Shown in pieces: positions 6,629 through 10,300 of a stretch of DNA of 10,300 bases. Source of the DNA: Thiohalomonas sp. (GTDB lineage: Bacteria > Pseudomonadota > Gammaproteobacteria > GRL18); NCBI GenBank assembly GCA_023864145.1, contig JAIVER010000028.1, positions 1-10,300 on the forward strand, written 5' to 3'. The notes under the pieces are model-generated. The model did not search any database. It was not told where the DNA came from and saw only the letters and a list, made by a program, of their open reading frames with translations. Within the stretch, counting starts at the first letter, position 1, and each line of letters opens with the position of its first letter. A program made the position numbers and the translations under genes.

Positions 6629-6650
6629 GCACTTATAGTGAGCTGCAGCC
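6608..6650 (+). repeat. Imperfect tandem duplication of the ccsB 3' end
   Basis: CACTCTTATGGTGAGCTGTA (6608-6627), which carries the last ccsB codons and part of the stop, is followed at once by CACTTATAGTGAGCTGCA (6630-6647). The second copy differs by a 2-base gap and two substitutions. It lies in the 67-base gap before dsbA and looks like a local slippage or duplication event. Confidence 0.4.
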
Positions 6651-6695
6651 TATTAAGTATTTTAAAATAATAATGATAAAAAAAAGGAAAGTAAT

Positions 6696-7319
6696 ATGCG
6701 CATAATGGTTACATTGTTAATGGTACTGGGTTTAAGCAGCCTGGCCTGGGGTGATTATGATGAGGGAATTGAATACGAGGTTTTGACAAAAATTCAGGCA
6801 GCGCCTACTGATGGTAAGGTTGAAGTCATTGAATTTTTCTCTTATGGCTGTCCGCATTGTTATCGTTTTGAGCCTTATGTTGATAAATGGAAAGAAACTA
6901 AGTCGGATAATATTGAATTTATTCAGGTACCGTCTGTTTTCAGTAAAAACTGGGAAGCATTGGCTACCCTGTATTATGCATCAGAAGTATTGGGTGTGCA
7001 GGATAAGATGCATATTGCTATTTTTGAAGCAATGCATGGTGAGGGTAAAAACGTACGCTCATTTGAGGACTTAAAAGCACTTTTTGAAAAAAATGGAGTG
7101 AGTGCCGAAGATCTTGAAAAAGCATTGAATTCTTTTACTGTTGCCGCTAAGACACGTCGTGCAAAAACTATGACGGCTGCTTATGGCATTAAATCAGTAC
7201 CTAATGTCGTTGTACAGGGTAAATACCGTACTAATGCTACATTAGCTCAAAGTCATGCTAATGTTTTCAAAGTGGTTGATTTTCTTTCAGAAAAAATTGA
7301 TAAAGAAGCCAAGAAATAA
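6696..7319 (+). CDS. dsbA: DsbA periplasmic thiol:disulfide oxidoreductase
   Basis: This enzyme introduces disulfides into exported proteins and is reoxidised by DsbB. It has 207 residues, usual for the family. A signal peptide covers about 1-19 (MRIMVTLLMVLGLSSLAWG then DYDEG). The thioredoxin fold begins around VEVIEFFSYGCPHCYRFEP with the catalytic C52-P-H-C55, the classical DsbA active site. A helical insertion domain follows (about 85-150), then the cis-proline loop S167-V-P169-N. GGA at 6686-6688, seven bases upstream, supports the ATG; a second in-frame ATG at codon 4 is possible. It follows ccsB by 67 bases with no terminator between, so it probably shares the maturation transcript. 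Its place beside cytochrome c genes fits its action on CxxCH cysteines before haem ligation, and dsbA next to cytochrome c4 is known from Pseudomonas. Confidence 0.96.
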   Translation: MRIMVTLLMVLGLSSLAWGDYDEGIEYEVLTKIQAAPTDGKVEVIEFFSYGCPHCYRFEPYVDKWKETKSDNIEFIQVPSVFSKNWEALATLYYASEVLGVQDKMHIAIFEAMHGEGKNVRSFEDLKALFEKNGVSAEDLEKALNSFTVAAKTRRAKTMTAAYGIKSVPNVVVQGKYRTNATLAQSHANVFKVVDFLSEKIDKEAKK

Positions 7320-7336
7320 TGTATTAAAAAGGGACT

Positions 7337-7369
7337 TTTAAACTGATGGCTGAAAAATGTCAGTTTAAA
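7337..7369 (+). other. Hairpin in the dsbA 3' untranslated region
   Basis: TTTAAACTGA (7337-7346) and TCAGTTTAAA (7360-7369) are perfect reverse complements around a 13-base loop. It lies 18 bases after the dsbA stop and just before the terminator. Without its own T tract it may protect the mRNA 3' end or assist termination. Confidence 0.5.
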
Positions 7370-7377
7370 TTAAAAAA

Positions 7378-7405
7378 GCATAAGGCTTTCCTTATGCTTT
7401 TTTTT
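7378..7405 (+). terminator. Strong terminator after dsbA, bidirectional in form
   Basis: GCATAAGG (7378-7385) and CCTTATGC (7390-7397) form a perfect stem around CTTT, followed by eight Ts (7398-7405). Six As precede the stem at 7372-7377, so it also has terminator form on the minus strand for the cobalamin operon arriving from the right, although cobC ends about 250 bases away. Confidence 0.9.
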
Positions 7406-7453
7406 GCTTTAATTAAACTATAATTGAAATGTACATTTTTTATTTTAACCTTG

Positions 7454-7502
7454 TATACCCATGACCTATGAAAATAAAGCATTTTCATAGGTCATGGGTA
7501 TA
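7454..7502. repeat. Perfect 22-bp-arm palindrome in the dsbA/cobC intergenic region
   Basis: Arm 7454-7475 starts TATACCCATGACC and ends GAAAAT. Arm 7481-7502 is its exact reverse complement, with a 5-base AAAGC spacer. Neither flank has a T tract, and it lies beyond the dsbA terminator, so it does not look like an ordinary terminator. A perfect 22-bp match in neutral DNA suggests recent arrival or active maintenance. Both outer ends are TATA-like, which would fit an insertion at TA. It could be a miniature inverted-repeat element, a REP-like unit, or two IS ends left head to head. Confidence 0.65.
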
Positions 7503-7546
7503 TACTTGCTTACTAAATAGCTATTCCCAAATGGTGCACACTGAGT

Positions 7547-7617
7547 ATCCGAGTTTGTTATTTATTATTGGGCGGTTTGACGCAGTCCGAGCACAATAAT
7601 GAATGGCAAGCTCGGAT
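7547..7617 (+). repeat. 24-bp-arm stem with G-U pairs (possible structured RNA or aged inverted repeat)
   Basis: 7547-7570 (ATCCGAGTTTG...ATTATTG) pairs with 7594-7617 (CAATAATG...GCTCGGAT) around a 23-base loop. Twenty positions are Watson-Crick and the other four are all T opposite G, so a plus-strand RNA would pair over all 24 positions while the minus strand would have four A-C mismatches. I see no promoter or coding sequence for it. It lies about 45 bases from the neighbouring perfect palindrome. Confidence 0.5.
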
Positions 7618-7626
7618 GCGGATGTT

Positions 7627-7661
7627 AAATAAAGAATGTTCACGTGTTGGAACACTTATTT
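7627..7661 (-). terminator. Weak hairpin overlapping the cobC stop codon, possible terminator
   Basis: On the plus strand TGTTC (7637-7641) pairs with GAACA (7650-7654) around an 8-base loop. With bulges, AAATAA (7627-7632) pairs with TTATTT (7656-7661). Read in the direction of cobC the hairpin is followed by TTCTTTATTTAA, a poor U tract. It may weakly end the cobUTC transcript. Confidence 0.25.
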
Positions 7662-8267
7662 AGCCTGAACACCATGAGATTTTAGTGTGATAACAGCTTC
7701 ACTGATAGAATAATAAACATTAAATGTCGAACAACAGCCATAGGGGACCTCAATATTGTGCATTGCTTGAACAGGCATCTTAAGCACTTCAGCCAATATC
7801 ATTTTTTGTACACCTCCATGACTTACCAGTAAACAATTTTTTCCTATTTGAGATGCTATTAACTCATGCCAAAATGAAATAACACGTTGTTGAAAATCCA
7901 GCACAGGTTCACCTTCAGGCGGCGTATTTTCTACTGGATTTTGCCAGAAATTTGTTAATCTATTATTTGCATCAGTGGCAATTTTCTCTAGCGATTGACC
8001 TTCCCATTGACCAAAATTTATTTCTTTTAATGCATCTATTTTCTGTATTGGTAATGAACGCTGAGAAGCCATTTTTTCTGCAAAGTCAACACAGCGTCGT
8101 AAAGGTGAAGATAAAATAAGATCAATATTTTCTATGTTCTCAATGGCCGCATTCATCTGCTGCCAACCTGCTTCTGTCAAGAAATCATCGGTGATACCCC
8201 GAAAAATAGCCCCCCCTTCCGGTTCTCCATGCCGTAACAGGCTTATTGTGGATTTTTCTTGTTTCAT
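7656..8267 (-). CDS. cobC: Histidine phosphatase CobC-type (alpha-ribazole phosphatase)
   Basis: This belongs to the phosphoglycerate-mutase-like histidine phosphatase superfamily and has 203 residues. The catalytic pocket is recognisable: L11-R12-H13-G14 with the phosphorylated His13, the SSPLRRC arginines at 57-58, the Glu of ALKEINFGQWEG (Glu82), and VSHGG with His150. The FGQWEG stretch after that Glu is typical of CobC/alpha-ribazole phosphatases. This enzyme removes the 5' phosphate from alpha-ribazole phosphate or from cobalamin phosphate in nucleotide-loop assembly. Superfamily membership is certain; the CobC role rests on the motif and on position directly after cobT with a 5-base gap. 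AGG at 8272-8274 overlaps the cobT stop and lies four bases before the ATG, which suggests translational coupling. Confidence 0.88.
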   Translation of the reverse strand: MKQEKSTISLLRHGEPEGGAIFRGITDDFLTEAGWQQMNAAIENIENIDLILSSPLRRCVDFAEKMASQRSLPIQKIDALKEINFGQWEGQSLEKIATDANNRLTNFWQNPVENTPPEGEPVLDFQQRVISFWHELIASQIGKNCLLVSHGGVQKMILAEVLKMPVQAMHNIEVPYGCCSTFNVYYSISEAVITLKSHGVQAK

Positions 8268-8272
8268 ATAAC

Positions 8273-9325
8273 CTAAGCCAGTTTTTCACTGACATCTGCA
8301 TTAGCAAAGCTGGCCATATCAGTATGCAATAAACAGGCAGAACGAATTAATGGATACGCAAGTGCTGCGCCGCTCGCTTCACCCAGACGCATGTTAAACT
8401 CTAAAAGCGGCTTAACGCCCATAATCTCCAGCACCTTTTTATGCCCTTGTTCAGCCGATTGATGAGAAAAGATTAACCAGGCTTTACACTGAGAATTAAT
8501 TCGCACGGCAAATAAGGCTGCTACACTACAAATAAAGCCATCAACGAGAGCGACAATACCTTGCTGAGCACAGCGAATATAAGTGCCTGTTAGTGCCGCA
8601 ATTTCAAAGCCGCCTAATGATTGTAAAATTTCTAATGGTGTGGCTAAGTGATTTGCATGATTTTTTAATGATGCTTCAATAATAGCAACTTTATGCTTCA
8701 TACCATTATCATCAAGCCCCGTACCAACCCCTACAATCACTTCCGGCGCAATGCCTTCAAGTGCGCAGACCAAAGCAGCAGCACTTGTCGTATTGGCAAT
8801 ACCCATTTCTCCGGCAATTAATAATTCACAGCCGTCAGATTTTGCCTGTTCTACTTTATTTTTGGCCACATCAAAGGCTTTAATCAGTTGTTCATCATTC
8901 ATAGCCTGATGCTGTAAAAAGTTTTTAGTCCCTGGCGCAATAATATGTTTTTCAACGGCCATTAAATCCGGCAACTCTGAAACCACTCCCAGATTAATTA
9001 CTTGTAAAGGCAGTCCATGTTGATGAGATAACACACAAATAGCCGCACCACCGGCGGAAAAATTTTTCACCATTTCAGCCGTGACCGCCTGAGGAAATGC
9101 AGAAACATTTTCTTGTGCAATACCATGATCAGCTGCATAAATAAACACCTGAGCCTGATTAACACGGGGATAGTGCGTTTTCTGCAGAGCCGCTATAGTC
9201 ACAGCAATAGATTCAAGTACCCCAAGCGAACCCTGTGGTTTGGTTAATTGATTTTGATGCTTTTGTGCCTGTTGAATATCAGCATCTAATAGTGTGTTTA
9301 TTGTCTTTGTTAACCACTGGCTCAT
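8273..9325 (-). CDS. cobT: CobT nicotinate-nucleotide:dimethylbenzimidazole phosphoribosyltransferase
   Basis: This enzyme makes alpha-ribazole phosphate from nicotinate mononucleotide and a lower-ligand base such as dimethylbenzimidazole in the cytoplasm, activating the lower ligand of cobalamin. At 350 residues it is the standard size. Family stretches appear in order: LTKPQGSLGVLE (28-38), AADHGIAQENVSAFP (64-78), FSAGGAAICVL (89-99), AGEMGIANTTSAAAL (171-185), GVGTGLDDNG (199-208), LGGFEIAALTG (237-247), and RLGEASGAALAYPL (313-326) with the catalytic base Glu316. It starts four bases after the cobU stop, and GGAG formed by the last cobU codons serves as ribosome binding site seven bases from the ATG. 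No missing motif or frame damage is seen. The lower-ligand preference cannot be read from the sequence. Confidence 0.97.
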   Translation of the reverse strand: MSQWLTKTINTLLDADIQQAQKHQNQLTKPQGSLGVLESIAVTIAALQKTHYPRVNQAQVFIYAADHGIAQENVSAFPQAVTAEMVKNFSAGGAAICVLSHQHGLPLQVINLGVVSELPDLMAVEKHIIAPGTKNFLQHQAMNDEQLIKAFDVAKNKVEQAKSDGCELLIAGEMGIANTTSAAALVCALEGIAPEVIVGVGTGLDDNGMKHKVAIIEASLKNHANHLATPLEILQSLGGFEIAALTGTYIRCAQQGIVALVDGFICSVAALFAVRINSQCKAWLIFSHQSAEQGHKKVLEIMGVKPLLEFNMRLGEASGAALAYPLIRSACLLHTDMASFANADVSEKLA

Positions 9326-9329
9326 CGTA

Positions 9330-9869
9330 TCACTCCGGAGACTTTAAGGTTTGCTCAAGCCCTGCAACGACCAACGTCACACGTTCACTCATTTGCGCTA
9401 TTCTCTGATGCAGCAAACCTGCTTCATCAACATAACGCCTGGTCAGCTCACCCATCGGTACAACCCCTAACCCGGTCTCATTACTCACTAATAGTATATG
9501 AGCTTGTGACTGTTGTAATTGTTTAATCAATTTTTGTTTTTCAAGTGAGTAGACGTCAGGCTCAGGTTCACAAAGTAAGTTAGTCAGCCACATAGTCAAA
9601 CATTCAATCAGGATAATGCTGTCAGTATCATTATATGTTTTTAAGAGATCAGATAATTTGAGGGGTTCTTCAACAAGCAGCCAATGTTCAGGACGTCTTA
9701 GCTTATGTAGTGCAACCCGCTCTGTCATTTCATCGTCATACACTCTGGCAGTTGCCACATAAACCATTTTTTTATCAGTTGACTGGTTATTTTCATAGGC
9801 TGATTGAGCCCTTAATTCAGCAATCCGACTTTTTCCCGAGCGAGCGCCGCCAAGAATTAATTCTATCAA
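9330..9869 (-). CDS. cobU: CobU adenosylcobinamide kinase / adenosylcobinamide-phosphate guanylyltransferase
   Basis: This bifunctional enzyme phosphorylates adenosylcobinamide and then transfers GMP to form adenosylcobinamide-GDP, the acceptor for CobS. It has 179 residues, the normal length. The P-loop GGARSGKS is at 7-14. The segment VATARVYDDEM (38-48) is followed by RVALHKLRRPEHW (51-63), whose His55 aligns with the histidine that is guanylylated in the Salmonella enzyme. The segments ILIECLTMWLTNLL (86-99) and VSNETGLGVVP (128-138) are family hallmarks. The start is TTG at 9867-9869: it places the P-loop at the usual distance from the N-terminus, and the nearby ATG on the same strand is in another frame and stops after one codon. 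GAG seven bases upstream is a modest ribosome binding site. It is the first gene of the cobU-cobT-cobC operon. No cobalamin-riboswitch fold is evident in the 36 bases upstream. Confidence 0.95.
   Translation of the reverse strand: MIELILGGARSGKSRIAELRAQSAYENNQSTDKKMVYVATARVYDDEMTERVALHKLRRPEHWLLVEEPLKLSDLLKTYNDTDSIILIECLTMWLTNLLCEPEPDVYSLEKQKLIKQLQQSQAHILLVSNETGLGVVPMGELTRRYVDEAGLLHQRIAQMSERVTLVVAGLEQTLKSPE
9333..9336 (-). promoter_or_regulatory. cobT ribosome binding site embedded in the end of cobU
   Basis: GGAG on the minus strand spans the last two sense codons of cobU (CCG GAG). It is seven bases upstream of the cobT ATG at 9323-9325, so it fixes that start and implies that ribosomes ending cobU help initiate cobT. 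Confidence 0.75.
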
Positions 9870-9905
9870 TTCATTTCTCTGGTCTGGAATTAAAAAATTT
9901 AGTGG

Positions 9906-10216
9906 TTATGCTTTTGAACCTGGAGCAATAACAACAGAACGTTTTCTACCCTCATCTTTTGCCTGATAGACTGCCTTATCTGTACGTTGAAATGCTGCTG
10001 CAGTTGTGTCATTCTCTATAAACAAGCTAATAGCACAGGAAATAGTGATTTTCACCTGACTTCCCTGGTAATGAAACTCAGATTTTCTACTGATGAACGA
10101 ATTTTTTCAGCTATTTTATAACCTCCTGCTAGAGAGGTTTCCGGCATCAGGCCGACAAATTCTTCACCAGCATAACGGGCAATAAAATCAGTTTCACGAA
10201 GATTTTTTTGTAATAT
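9906..10216 (-). pseudogene. 3' part of a diguanylate cyclase (GGDEF) gene, frameshifted and truncated
   Basis: The minus strand encodes the second half of a GGDEF domain in two frames. The first piece (about 10216 down to a TGA at 10052-10054) reads ILQKNLRETDFIARY, AGEEFVGLMPETS, GYKIAEKIRSSVENL. It contains an RxxD I-site (RETD) five residues before the active-site loop, which is AGEEF instead of GGEEF. The second piece, from about 10075 to a TAA at 9906-9908, reads FHYQGSQVKITISCAIS, TDKAVYQAKDEGRKRSV. One missing T near 10073-10078 accounts for the frame change. Upstream of the ILQKNL segment an in-frame TGA and unrelated sequence replace the first half of the domain and any sensor region, apparently because another element is inserted there. 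The enzyme would have made cyclic di-GMP, and the remnant is unlikely to function. Its stop lies 36 bases before cobU. Confidence 0.8.
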
Positions 10217-10300
10217 ACCCAATCAACTTGAAAATGCAGGATCGAACACTTGGAAATTATCATTAATTCGAGAATCTAATGATTTTCCAATGCTCGGTAA
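10214..10300. mobile_element. Probable end of an unidentified mobile or repeated element inserted in the GGDEF gene (runs off right edge)
   Basis: Homology to GGDEF proteins stops abruptly at about 10214-10217. Rightward from there the plus strand starts TATACCCAATCAACTTG and continues with AT-rich sequence that makes no GGDEF sense in any frame. The minus strand is open from 10300 down to a TGA near 10223 and includes LDSRINDNFQVFDPAFSS just before that stop. The junction falls at a TATA sequence, which would fit a TA-targeting element. The first seven bases and the TGAAAAT at positions 16-22 match the arm of the palindrome at 7454-7475. I cannot name the family. A rearrangement rather than a transposition is possible. 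Confidence 0.4.

Noticed and set aside
6811..7074. Second plus-strand open frame inside dsbA
   Set aside because: It is out of frame with the DsbA active site and cis-proline motifs. Its composition is that of a frame shadow.
7540..7630. Integron attC site around the 24-bp stem
   Set aside because: GTTAAAT at 7624-7630 fits the right-hand core site, but no complementary RYYYAAC occurs at the left side.
7320..7655. CRISPR array or tRNA in the hairpin-rich intergenic region
   Set aside because: No regularly spaced direct repeats and no cloverleaf or TTCGANTC-type T-loop were found. The symmetry is all inverted, not direct.
9710..9931. Plus-strand open frame across the cobU start
   Set aside because: It lies antisense to the conserved CobU P-loop region, with no ribosome binding site or family motifs.

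Overview
The window looks like AT-rich chromosomal DNA from a gammaproteobacterium. The main clue is gene order: engB beside a small monohaem cytochrome (c5 type), dihaem cytochrome c4 and dsbA is the arrangement I know from the polA/engB region of Pseudomonas and relatives. Between c4 and dsbA lies a System II (ResB-CcsA) cytochrome c maturation pair. That is usual in betaproteobacteria and found in some gammaproteobacteria, for example sulfur oxidisers. The exact taxon cannot be read from this window.

Layout. (1) 1-1031 is a graveyard. A transposase (probably IS1380 family) runs off the left edge, and its terminus cuts the Walker B codons of an SMC/SbcC-like ATPase, of which only a frameshifted C-terminus remains. 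A HopJ-family gene with a frameshift and an internal stop follows. (2) 1032-1194 is non-coding and ends in a terminator. (3) 1195-1815 (-) is engB. (4) 1816-2161 is a divergent intergenic region with a long imperfect fold-back sequence and the presumed promoter of the cytochrome genes. (5) 2162-7319 (+) holds the cytochrome c5-like gene, cytochrome c4, a strong terminator, resB (GTG start), ccsB and dsbA. (6) 7320-7655 is a convergent intergenic region crowded with hairpins: a rho-independent terminator, a perfect 22-bp-arm palindrome and a 24-bp stem with four G-U pairs. (7) 7656-9869 (-) is a tightly packed cobU-cobT-cobC operon of the lower cobalamin pathway, without cobS. (8) 9906-10216 (-) is the broken 3' part of a GGDEF gene, apparently interrupted by another repeated or mobile element that continues past the right edge.

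How the genes work together. Cytochromes c5 and c4 are exported by Sec and need haem attached at CxxCH motifs. ResB and CcsB form the membrane complex that moves haem out and ligates it. DsbA oxidises periplasmic thiols, and the balance of CxxCH oxidation and reduction is part of System II maturation. The block from 2162 to 7319 is therefore a 'make and mature c-type cytochromes' unit. CobU, CobT and CobC supply the nucleotide-loop half of cobalamin assembly.

I do not see a complete undescribed system. The observations most worth checking are the fold-back sequences (1845-1960, 7454-7502, 7547-7617), the resemblance of one of them to the apparent element end at 10214, and the transposon-killed SMC-like ATPase.
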